Of a stretch of 29,325 nucleotides of DNA, positions 21,179 through 29,021 are shown in pieces; within the stretch, counting starts at the first letter, position 1; every line of letters begins with the position of its first letter. The DNA is taken from assembly GCA_964386785.1 (NCBI GenBank), contig CAYLUD010000017.1, positions 1 to 29,325 of the forward strand. The letters run 5' to 3'. Below the pieces are notes generated by a model. It did no database searches and had not been told where the DNA came from. It worked only from the letters and a program-made list of their open reading frames with translations. Origin of the DNA: SZAS-3 sp964386785. Lineage in GTDB: Bacteria > Chlamydiota > Chlamydiia > Chlamydiales > JAAKFR01. A program made the translations under genes and the position numbers.

Positions 21179-22778
21179 ATGTTCCCAAACCCATCGTACC
21201 CTTACTACCACCCTGGTTACCCTTTGTTCGAGAACTATGCAGGGGAGCCAGGCTACGCGCTGCAGAACGCATTTCCTGTACCAGGAACAATTCCGTATCA
21301 CTTGCTGCCTCCTCCTCCCTACAGTAGCAGCAACCCTACTGGAACCTCTGTCTCTAATACTGTCGTCCTTCTTCATCCATTACCACCTTCCTTATCGTCT
21401 CTTCCTTCTTCCAGCAGCAACCCTCCTGCTTGGCCTTCTCATCATGCTGGGCCTTCTCATCATGCTGGGCCTTCTCATCATGCTGGGCCTTCTCATCATG
21501 CTGGNNNNNNNNNNNNNNNNNNNNNNNNNNNNNNNNNNNNNNNNNNNNNNNNNNNNNNNNNNNNNNNNNNNNNNNNNNNNNNNNNNNNNNNNNNNNNNNN
21601 NNNNGTCTTCTCATCATGCTTGGCCTTCTCATCATGCTGGGTCTTCTCATCATGCTGGGTCTTCTCATCATGCTGGGCCTTCTCATCATGATGAGCCTTC
21701 TCCTTATGTCTTCAAAAATACATTTTTCAAAGATTATGGATTGGGCTACCCCTCCCTAAAGACACTCAACGAGTGGGCCACACCTGAAAATTTCGAGATA
21801 TTGCAAAAGAATCCTAATGAACTATGTCGTGCCACAACAGTTTGCGCTGCCTTATCTGGAGACAGGGATCTATTGAATCCGGTTTCTGAATTAGAATTCA
21901 CCCCCCCTAACCTTTCTGAGAAGACTTTCCAGTGGATGCGCTTGTATTTTGCTCAACAGGACCAATCTATCGCCACAATCATAACGGCTACTCCTAATGA
22001 GACAAGCACAGATCTCATGACTGTGGTCCAATGGAAAGAGATTATCGATTGGATCGTTTGGTTTGTGAATATTGCATTAGTTTGCTGCGAACATAACAAG
22101 CCAATGAAAGAGGCAAATGGTTTCTTTGAAAGCATTATGCAATTATTCAATAATTTAGCTGCACAAAAACTTCCAGAATTTGTTTTGCACATGATATTCC
22201 CTATTTCTCGCAATTTATTTCGTTTCAAGCAATATCATTCTGATATAATTCAAAATAACCTAGGCATTTCTCAAGGCGATATTATTAGTAAAGCGGAAGT
22301 TTTATATAATGATCTCTTGGCGATACTATCTTGTATTGCAAACAACACGTATGTGCCGATATCGCAACTGCGATGTGAGATTCCACCTCATATAAACACC
22401 GATGTGCGGATGACCATATTGTTGATGCAATGGTTATGCTCGCAAGCTTATCTCGATAGGAGAGCTGATTCTGCTAACATCAAAAAGGCGTATGATTCAA
22501 TCAAAGATCGAGCCAATCCATTAATCCAAGCTTTCTTCTTGCGAGCATTTCCCTCTCCTAAGCTGCAGAGAAACCGGATTTTTTCTATAAAGCATTCGAT
22601 CTCTAGGAATCATTTGTCCTTCCCCGTAGCACCTCATCTGAAGCCCTACTTCTTGTTAAGCGTCAAATGCTTCCTGGAGAATCGATTTGGCAAGGAGATT
22701 ACTCATGCTGATGTTGGCAAATTCATTAACTTTTCTACTCTTTGTACATTACCGGCCCCCCCCCTCCAGCGTGTATAG
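21179..22778 (+). CDS. repeat protein with Pro-rich N-terminus and histidine-rich six-residue repeats; interrupted by assembly gap
   Basis: I do not recognise this protein. AGGA lies 7 bases before ATG 21179. Residues 1-84 are rich in Pro, Tyr and Ser (YPYYHPGYP near the start; PPPPY at 44-48, which contains a PPxY WW-domain ligand motif). From 21431 a six-residue unit of the type GPSHHA is repeated: four copies before the gap and five after it, with W or S variants, fading out as EPSPYV. A unique region of about 355 residues follows to 22778, mostly helical and ending near a run of nine C. Before and after the Ns the repeat is in different frames only because the gap was set to 100 bases; the unit phase is continuous across it. 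I therefore treat this as one gene. No signal peptide or membrane segment is seen. Confidence 0.75.
21431..21710 (+). repeat. 18-bp minisatellite encoding GPSHHA-type repeats
   Basis: Unit GGGCCTTCTCATCATGCT. Copies are at 21431-21448, 21449-21466, 21467-21484 and 21485-21502. After the gap a partial copy is at 21605-21620 and full ones at 21621-21638, 21639-21656, 21657-21674 and 21675-21692, with a degenerate last unit at 21693-21710. Differences are single bases (first codon TGG or GGG, second codon CCT or TCT). The near-identity implies recent expansion, and the unit length keeps any copy-number change in frame. Confidence 0.95.
21505..21604. other. assembly gap of 100 Ns inside the minisatellite
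   Basis: Exactly 100 Ns, a conventional placeholder for a gap of unknown size. The flanking bases end at unit position 2 and resume at unit position 3, so the missing sequence should be a whole number of 18-bp units. Confidence 0.98.
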
Positions 22779-22836
22779 CATAAAAGTGGCTATCCCCTGT
22801 TCTTCCACAATGGAATAACCCCAGATAGAACAAGCA

Positions 22837-23040
22837 ATGGTATCGATTGCACGCTACCTGCAACAAATGCAAGACAGAGAGCATGATCATGATGCGGACA
22901 GAAGAACAAGAAACACAAAACTGTGGTTGCGGCGCCCTTTCAAGAGAGGTCGCCTCGATCCTTATGTTCCCCTAGTTTGTCCTATGCAATCGGGTCCTAT
23001 GATCATTCGAGCTATTCCTGTAGATACATCGCTGGAATAG
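22837..23040 (+). CDS. possible small hypothetical protein, 67 residues
   Basis: An ATG-started frame with an acidic-basic N-terminal half (QQMQDREHDHDADRRTRNTK) and a basic, proline-containing C-terminal half. No family, signal peptide or good Shine-Dalgarno sequence is seen. It lies in the 483-base gap between the repeat protein and sdhC. It might be real, or the remnant of a longer gene; the support is weak. Confidence 0.3.
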   Translation: MVSIARYLQQMQDREHDHDADRRTRNTKLWLRRPFKRGRLDPYVPLVCPMQSGPMIIRAIPVDTSLE

Positions 23041-23145
23041 GCATTTCTTATTACAAGCAACTACATACCCTGAGCTCTCGAATGTGGAAGATTCCCCTTT
23101 CCTGAATCCTGACTAGCAAAAAAACATTGCTTGCTTCAAAAATAT

Positions 23146-23175
23146 TTGATGGTGCTAATGTGCCTGTTTTATATA
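23146..23175 (+). promoter_or_regulatory. possible sdhCAB promoter
   Basis: TTGATG (23146-23151) and TATATA (23170-23175) are 18 bases apart. The predicted start near 23182 lies inside the longest sdhC frame but before the preferred sdhC ATG at 23262, leaving an 80-base leader. Confidence 0.4.
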
Positions 23176-23261
23176 CCCAATCTGAACGTGTATTTCTTAG
23201 TCCTAAACACAATCTTACGGAGCTCTATGAGCTACCAACTTGCTCTTTGTGGAGTCCCGTT

Positions 23262-24056
23262 ATGAATACTGCACCACCTGCTTTCATGACTAAAGAATAT
23301 AGACATTTTTACTTGCGACGCTGCCATTCTCTCTTAGGATTTGCTCTCCTGCTGTTTGTCATCCAACACTTATGGGCAAACAGCCAAATTCTGGAGTTCC
23401 TTTTATGGAAACAACCAACCTTCATTCACTATGTGAACAAGTTACACCAGATACCTGCACGGATATGGATTGAGGTGTTCCTGCTGACCTTACCTTTCCT
23501 TTTCCATATTGGTTGGGGATTTTCTTCTCTTTGGTACTATTTACGCCATCCGAATGTCATTCCCAATAAAATGGTATACCCACGACAAAGAGCCTTCCAC
23601 TGGCAAAGAATCACTGCTGTGGCACTACTGGTGGGCATTGTCATTCATGTCGTGGATATGCGTTGGGTACATAGCCCGAAGGAAGTGAATGGGGTCTACT
23701 GGCTTTCTCTTCCTACGCGGTGGATTGACCGCATCGATGGGTGGGGCTCAATCCACTCCATGGAAGGATCACATGCCTTGATTGCATTTCCCGACATCGG
23801 AACTGCATTTTTTTTCCTATTACAATCCACCTTTTATCATATACCTTGGGCACTATTCTATTCTCTACTAGTAGCAATGACCTCGTACCATGCTTGTAAT
23901 GGCCTTTCGACCTTTTGTATGACATGGGGCATCACAACAACGGCACGAGCTCAGCGCAAGATGGCTCTGTTCTGTTTAGCCTTAGGATTAGGATTAACTT
24001 GTTTAGGATGGATTGCGATTTGGAGTAGCTACTTACTTGCAGTTGGAGAGGTATGA
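23262..24056 (+). CDS. sdhC: succinate dehydrogenase cytochrome b558 subunit
   Basis: Membrane anchor of the B-type succinate dehydrogenase/fumarate reductase; binds haem and quinone. With ATG 23262 the protein has 264 residues. The family N-terminal pattern YRHFYLRRCHSLLGF begins at about residue 13, and at least five hydrophobic segments follow, with histidines suited to haem ligation (for example IQHLW, HIGWGF, IVIHVVD, YHACNG). GGAG lies 7 bases before this ATG. The open frame extends upstream to a TTG at 23127, but the added 45 residues are not family-like and contain a likely promoter. The stop overlaps the sdhA start (ATGA). Confidence 0.92.
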   Translation: MNTAPPAFMTKEYRHFYLRRCHSLLGFALLLFVIQHLWANSQILEFLLWKQPTFIHYVNKLHQIPARIWIEVFLLTLPFLFHIGWGFSSLWYYLRHPNVIPNKMVYPRQRAFHWQRITAVALLVGIVIHVVDMRWVHSPKEVNGVYWLSLPTRWIDRIDGWGSIHSMEGSHALIAFPDIGTAFFFLLQSTFYHIPWALFYSLLVAMTSYHACNGLSTFCMTWGITTTARAQRKMALFCLALGLGLTCLGWIAIWSSYLLAVGEV

Positions 24057-25924
24057 GACGTGTCATCGTAGTAGGAGGGGGATTAGCGGGATTATCCGCA
24101 ACAATTGGCCTCGCTGAACAAGGCATTCATGTGACTCTTGTTACGCTCACACCTGCAAAACGATCCCACTCGGTATGTGCTCAAGGAGGAATCAATGCCG
24201 CGATGAATATTAAAGAGCAGGACGACTCACCTGCCCTACATGCATACGACACCTTGCGAGGGGGGGATTTTCTTGCAAATCAAACCCCAGTGATCGAAAT
24301 GTGTGTGGCGGCTCCCCAACTGATTGAACAAATGACACGATGGGGATGTCCCTTTCATCGAGATGCGTCGGGGGGGCTGGATGCTCGTCGTTTTGGAGGA
24401 ACGTTATACCATCGCACAATATTCTGTGGCTCTTCCACAGGACAACAGTTGCTATATACCTTAGATGAGCAAGTACGCCGCCAGGAGGTACAAGGATTGG
24501 TCCATCGTAAAGAACATCATGAATTTCTTCGTTTACTTCGTGATGAAGATGGCCGTTCTCGTGGGATATTACTGATGAACTTGTTTCATCATGGATTAGA
24601 GATCTTACAAGGTGATGCTGTAGTCTTTGCTACAGGGGGATTAGGATGGCTTTTTCAATATTCTACCAACTCTTCCTTATGCACGGGAGCTGCGAGTGGT
24701 CGATTATTTCAAGAGGGAATGGATTATGCTAATGGGGAGTTTATTCAAGTACACCCTACAGCTATGCGAGGAAGTGATAAATCGAGACTGATTTCCGAGT
24801 CTGTACGCGGAGAGGGGGGTAGAATCTGGGTATATGGTAATAGTGACCTGAGGATTGAGCACCCGGATGGATCTCGGCGTCCTTGTGGAGAAACAGGAAA
24901 ACCTTGGTATTTTCTGGAAGATCTCTATCCTGCCTATGGCAATTTGGCAGCACGTGACGTCACATCGCGAGCTATCTTACAAGTATGCCAGTTAGGTCTG
25001 GGTGTTGATGGGGAGGCTCAGGTGTATCTTGATGCGACCCATTTATCTGCAACAGCACACCAGAAAGTGCTCTCTGTTCTTGATCTCTACAAGAAATTTA
25101 CTGGCGATGATCCCAAAACGATACCCATGAAAATTTATCCTGCTGTCCACTACTCAATGGGTGGTGCGTGGGTGGACTGGCCATCCCGAGAGGATCCCGA
25201 TCTAGCACATAGATTTCGCCATATGACAAACCTACCGGGTTGTTTCCAATGTGGCGAATCAGATTACGAGTATCATGGAGCCAATCGACTGGGGGCTAAT
25301 TCTCTTCTATCCTGTATCTTTTCGGGATTTGTTGTAGGTATTGAGGTTCCGAGATACCTGGATTCCACAACGCTCCTCCCATTCCCTATGGCCAAAGCCT
25401 TGGAAGTACAACGAACAGAAGAAGAGCGCATTCGCGCACTCTACCTCTCCTCTCATCACGAATCCTCTCCTATGCTTTATGAAGAATTACGATCCCTGAT
25501 GATGAGTCATATGACCGTCATGCGGTGCAATACCAAACTTCAGGAAACGCTAGTCTCTTTACAATCCCTCAAAGAACGAGCTCATTACATCCAACTAAAC
25601 GACTCTCACTCCTTTGCTAATCATGCCCTTCAAAAAGCCCTCCAACTCATCCCCATGATTGATCTAGCCGAAGCTATGACCTATAGCTCCCTACTGCGAA
25701 ATGAATGCCGTGGGGCTCACTATAAGCTGGATACCCCCCCAAGAAATGACTCGGATTGGCTGAAGACAACCATCGCGAGTTATACTCCAGATGGCCCAAA
25801 AGTGCATTACAAGCCTGTAGATCTTTCTTATATAGAACCACAACAGCGCGATTATACGAAGAAAACACCCCCTCCGATCTGGAAGCGCGACACGCCTGCC
25901 CAGTCTATTTTAGATGCAAGATAG
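24053..25924 (+). CDS. sdhA: succinate dehydrogenase flavoprotein subunit
   Basis: Catalytic subunit that oxidises succinate to fumarate, on the cytoplasmic face of the membrane. It has 623 residues, typical for the B-type enzyme. FAD-binding VVGGGLAGLSA (6-16) and HSVCAQGGINAA with His39 as the residue for covalent FAD attachment are present. The substrate-site segments are ESVRGEGGRIW and HYSMGGAWVD, and GANRLGANSLL is also intact. Coupled to sdhC by an ATGA overlap. sdhB follows after 102 bases, a wider space than the rest of the operon, with no obvious promoter in it. The sdhC-A-B order equals that of Chlamydia. Confidence 0.97.
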   Translation: MRRVIVVGGGLAGLSATIGLAEQGIHVTLVTLTPAKRSHSVCAQGGINAAMNIKEQDDSPALHAYDTLRGGDFLANQTPVIEMCVAAPQLIEQMTRWGCPFHRDASGGLDARRFGGTLYHRTIFCGSSTGQQLLYTLDEQVRRQEVQGLVHRKEHHEFLRLLRDEDGRSRGILLMNLFHHGLEILQGDAVVFATGGLGWLFQYSTNSSLCTGAASGRLFQEGMDYANGEFIQVHPTAMRGSDKSRLISESVRGEGGRIWVYGNSDLRIEHPDGSRRPCGETGKPWYFLEDLYPAYGNLAARDVTSRAILQVCQLGLGVDGEAQVYLDATHLSATAHQKVLSVLDLYKKFTGDDPKTIPMKIYPAVHYSMGGAWVDWPSREDPDLAHRFRHMTNLPGCFQCGESDYEYHGANRLGANSLLSCIFSGFVVGIEVPRYLDSTTLLPFPMAKALEVQRTEEERIRALYLSSHHESSPMLYEELRSLMMSHMTVMRCNTKLQETLVSLQSLKERAHYIQLNDSHSFANHALQKALQLIPMIDLAEAMTYSSLLRNECRGAHYKLDTPPRNDSDWLKTTIASYTPDGPKVHYKPVDLSYIEPQQRDYTKKTPPPIWKRDTPAQSILDAR

Positions 25925-26026
25925 CGAAACAAAAATGGTCGTATATATGGATTCCTTTTTCAGAAATAGAGACTGATTCCCTGTGATTTCTTGGATAAAA
26001 AATGCAAATAGGCTATTCCGAAATCC

Positions 26027-26764
26027 GTGCACTATCTGATCCATATCTATCGCGGGAGCCCCGATCATCAGCATTGGGACACATTCTCTCTAGAGGCAAA
26101 GGGTGGCACTACCATCATCTCAGCCCTTATGGAAATCGAACGACATCCTGTTACAGTAGAAGGAAAACAAGTCTCCCCTATTGTATGGGAATCGAGCTGT
26201 TTGGAGGAAGTGTGTGGTTCTTGTTCGATGGTGATCAATGGGAAACCGCGCCAGGCCTGCTCAACTCAAGTCAGCGCGTTGCTAGCCACAAGCCCGGAAA
26301 TCCATCTCTCTCCTCTATCTAAGTTTCCTTTGATACGCGATTTGATCGTGGATCGATCGGGCATGCTAGAAAATTTACAACATGCCTATGCTTGGGTAGA
26401 AGAGCGAGAACAAAAGGGCATTGGGCCTCCTATGCTTCCACATCAACAAGCTCTCATTCATGCTCTTGCATCGTGCATGAGTTGTGGTTGTTGCGTAGAG
26501 GCTTGCCCTCAAGTGAATCCATCTACTTCATTTGTGGGAGCGGCGGTTATTGCCCAAGCCCACTTATTTCATACACACCCCCTCAATCACGCGCATCGCC
26601 AAGAGCGTCTCCATTTTTTGATGAAAGATCATGGGCTTCGGCATTGTGGGAATGCACAGAACTGTGTTAAAGTTTGTCCTAAACAGCTCCCCTTAACCGA
26701 TAGTATTGCCGAAATGGGGAGAGCTACAACACGGCAACTCGTTCATGACCTTTTCTCATTCTGA
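26027..26764 (+). CDS. sdhB: succinate dehydrogenase iron-sulfur subunit
   Basis: Carries electrons from FAD to the quinone site through three clusters. The 245-residue protein has the plant-type [2Fe-2S] ligands in SSCLEEVCGSCSMVING plus a downstream cysteine (RQACS), the [4Fe-4S] motif CMSCGCCVEACPQ and the [3Fe-4S] motif HCGNAQNCVKVCPK. The frame is closed by TAG at 26009-26011, so GTG at 26027 is the only reasonable start; no convincing Shine-Dalgarno stands before it. The end overlaps the following glycosyltransferase gene. Confidence 0.95.
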   Translation: MHYLIHIYRGSPDHQHWDTFSLEAKGGTTIISALMEIERHPVTVEGKQVSPIVWESSCLEEVCGSCSMVINGKPRQACSTQVSALLATSPEIHLSPLSKFPLIRDLIVDRSGMLENLQHAYAWVEEREQKGIGPPMLPHQQALIHALASCMSCGCCVEACPQVNPSTSFVGAAVIAQAHLFHTHPLNHAHRQERLHFLMKDHGLRHCGNAQNCVKVCPKQLPLTDSIAEMGRATTRQLVHDLFSF

Positions 26765-28250
26765 GCGCCTTCCTACGCTTTGGTTCTTCCTTGCGTTGCA
26801 GCTGTTTCTAGTTCTTTGGTTCGTACCTCGTGTGGGGATACACCTATCGCCGGATGAAGCTCAGTACTGGTGCTGGGCTCAAGAATTGGATTGGGGATAC
26901 TATAGTAAACCCCCTGCGATTGGATGGCAAATTGCGGCCACTACCTGGTGTTTTGGAAATACAGAATGGGGAGTGCGGGCAGGAGCCCTCCTTTGGGGGA
27001 TGCTGATTCCCCTAGCGCTCTACCGGCTAGGACGTGCTATTCCCTTACGTCCTAAAACGAGTTTTTGGGTAGCACTACTCTGGGCCTTTAGTCCTATTGG
27101 GTGGCTATATGGGCTTGCCGCAACAACCGACGGGGGGATGCTCTTCTTTCTTCTTCTGGCGATGACAGAAATGGCTCGAGGCCTCACAACACATCGAGGA
27201 CCCAACTACCTACGTGTGGGCTTCTGGATCGCATGTGGAGCTCTCTACAAATGGCCCATCTATCTTTTCTGGCCCCTGACTGCTTTTATGAGTCTCCGGA
27301 TGCCCCTCCTCAAGAAGGGGCGATGGGGCTGGGGGTTCCTCATTTCCCTATGTGCCTTCTTACCGATTCTGTATTGGAATGCACACCATGATTGGGCTAC
27401 CTTTCAACACACGTGGCGTACTGTCCATCGATCCCATTCTGGGCATGGCAATCTACTGTCTTTTTTAGGATCGCAGATTGGGATCGTATCTCCTTTGATG
27501 GTGGTGGCATTCTTTTGGAGTCTCAGAGAGTCACGCCCCCCTATGGCCTTGCGGTATCTACTGATTTTCCCGATCATGATCGGGGTATATGTGATCTTAT
27601 CATGTTTCAAAAAAATACAACCCAATTGGGCGCTCTTTCTCTTTCCTTCTATGTTTTTGTGGGTGGGATGGAAGATGGTGGAGCTACGACGTACTACCGC
27701 GCGCTGGCTATATGTACAAACGATCCTTTCTTCTTTAGGAGTCCTATTGGCTTTGGCGATTCCTTGGTGGCAGACGCATTCGAGCTACCTGCCTATCCCC
27801 TATCGCAACAATCCATTCCGACAAACGATGGGGTGGGCAGCCCTCACTCCTGCTTTGGAAGCGGTGGGGTATGATCCAGAACATGACTACCTTTTTTCTG
27901 ACCGATACCAGGCAACGAGCCTATTGAGTTTTTATGGACCTGAGCAACGGCCAGCTCTTTTTTTCAATTTGACAGAATCTAGAAAAAATCAATTTTCCTA
28001 TTCCCGTCCACTCACAGAACGTGAACAGGAGCGACGTGGTTTCTTTGTGATAGTAGAACAGATACCAAGTAACCATCTTGCATGGTATCAAGAACATTAT
28101 AGTGAAAAGCTGAGCCCTTACTTTGCCTCGGTCACTTGGCGAGGAGCTTTTCCCCTCTTTGTTGTGCAAGGAAGACCAGTGAAGTGGGCTCTCATTTTTG
28201 AATGTGGACCATTCCATGGTGTATATCCCCCGGAACGTGACGTCTACTAA
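26706..28250 (+). CDS. GT39/ArnT-like membrane glycosyltransferase
   Basis: An integral membrane glycosyltransferase of the PMT/ArnT type, which uses polyprenyl-phosphate sugars to modify lipid A, proteins or other envelope polymers; the acceptor is not visible. 514 residues from ATG 26706, or 501 from ATG 26745, which gives a cleaner N-terminus just before the first membrane span. The first periplasmic loop has the family signature SPDEAQYW (48-55) with the acidic DE pair, followed by LDWGYYSKPPAIGW. About ten hydrophobic segments follow and then a soluble C-terminal domain (about 375-500). It overlaps sdhB by 59 or 20 bases and so is probably co-expressed with it, an unusual addition to the sdh operon. 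It faces tatD with 12 bases between stops. Confidence 0.85.
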   Translation: MPKWGELQHGNSFMTFSHSERLPTLWFFLALQLFLVLWFVPRVGIHLSPDEAQYWCWAQELDWGYYSKPPAIGWQIAATTWCFGNTEWGVRAGALLWGMLIPLALYRLGRAIPLRPKTSFWVALLWAFSPIGWLYGLAATTDGGMLFFLLLAMTEMARGLTTHRGPNYLRVGFWIACGALYKWPIYLFWPLTAFMSLRMPLLKKGRWGWGFLISLCAFLPILYWNAHHDWATFQHTWRTVHRSHSGHGNLLSFLGSQIGIVSPLMVVAFFWSLRESRPPMALRYLLIFPIMIGVYVILSCFKKIQPNWALFLFPSMFLWVGWKMVELRRTTARWLYVQTILSSLGVLLALAIPWWQTHSSYLPIPYRNNPFRQTMGWAALTPALEAVGYDPEHDYLFSDRYQATSLLSFYGPEQRPALFFNLTESRKNQFSYSRPLTEREQERRGFFVIVEQIPSNHLAWYQEHYSEKLSPYFASVTWRGAFPLFVVQGRPVKWALIFECGPFHGVYPPERDVY

Positions 28251-28262
28251 CCCGATAGCAAT

Positions 28263-29021
28263 TTAGAGCACTGTTTTTCTTGGGAACAGTGTATGCGCAT
28301 TGTGCGTAGTCTGGGTCACCAGTTCTTCATAGGGTATGTTACGGAGCTGCGCTACATAGCGCGCTACGGTAGCTACGTAGGCAGACTCATTTGGTTTCCC
28401 ACGAAAAGGTTCTGGGGCTAGATAGGGAGCATCGGTTTCAATCAACAGACGATCCATGGGCATGGTGCGCACAATATCTTGCAGCTGCAGACTTTTTTTA
28501 AAGGTGACGATACCACTAAATGATAGGTACCATCCTCGCTCTAAGATCACCGCAGCTTCTTCTTGCGTTCCTGTAAAGCAGTGGACCACCCCTGGTCCTT
28601 GATATGTATCTGCCCATAGAGAAAAAAAATCCTGGAAAGCCTCTCTACAGTGTATGATGATTGGCAAACGCAACTCCATGGCTAGGGCAAAATGACGAAT
28701 GAGTAGTTGCTGTTGGGTAGCCTTGGGCGCGTGTTCATAATGATAGTCTAAACCTGTCTCACCAATCGCAATGAGACGATGTCCCTCTGTGCGGATTCGC
28801 TGTTCATCGACTCCTTGTTCTGCATCGTGAGGATGGGTAGCAACAGCAACATCAACCCATGGATACTCTTGTTGCAAGGTAAATCCGAGCTCCATTTCAG
28901 GTATGGAGGTCGCGATATGAATCAAGCGGCCTACACCTGCCGCTTGTGCACGCGCTAACAGGTCATGAATGCCCTCACCGCGCAAGTGAGCATGCGTATC
29001 AGTTAGGTAATTGAGCGACAT
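28263..29021 (-). CDS. tatD: TatD family metal-dependent deoxyribonuclease
   Basis: Amidohydrolase-fold nuclease, 252 residues, normal for the family. Metal-binding DTHAHL near the N-terminus, IIHCREAFQDF, VVHCFTGTQEEA and the C-terminal signature ETDAPYLAPEPFRGKPNES are all present. Acts on DNA 3' ends in other bacteria; the role here is inferred. Its ATG at 29021 lies inside the dsbD-like gene (23-base overlap), so the two are co-translated. The sdh-tatD-dsbD neighbourhood is the same as in Chlamydia. A 7-bp stem-loop (28269-28291) lies within its last codons and could end transcription of the converging genes. Confidence 0.95.
   Translation of the reverse strand: MSLNYLTDTHAHLRGEGIHDLLARAQAAGVGRLIHIATSIPEMELGFTLQQEYPWVDVAVATHPHDAEQGVDEQRIRTEGHRLIAIGETGLDYHYEHAPKATQQQLLIRHFALAMELRLPIIIHCREAFQDFFSLWADTYQGPGVVHCFTGTQEEAAVILERGWYLSFSGIVTFKKSLQLQDIVRTMPMDRLLIETDAPYLAPEPFRGKPNESAYVATVARYVAQLRNIPYEELVTQTTHNAHTLFPRKTVL
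28269..28291. terminator. stem-loop at the junction of the converging glycosyltransferase and tatD genes
   Basis: CACTGTT (28269-28275) and AACAGTG (28285-28291) are perfect inverted repeats with a 9-base loop. The element overlaps the end of tatD and lies 18 bases after the glycosyltransferase stop. No U-run follows on either strand. Confidence 0.3.

Noticed and set aside
21237..21504. Hydrophobic frame of the repeat (GLLIML units) as the true protein
   Set aside because: After the gap the long unique coding region continues from the GPSHHA frame, and the 21179 start has the better ribosome binding site.
21431..21710. CRISPR array
   Set aside because: The repeat is an 18-bp tandem unit without spacers and encodes a protein repeat.
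21711..22778. Resemblance of the unique part of the repeat protein to a RasGEF-like helical domain
   Set aside because: Only a loose helix pattern around WKEIIDWIVWFVNIALVC and FFESIMQLFNNLA; not enough for a family call without a profile search.
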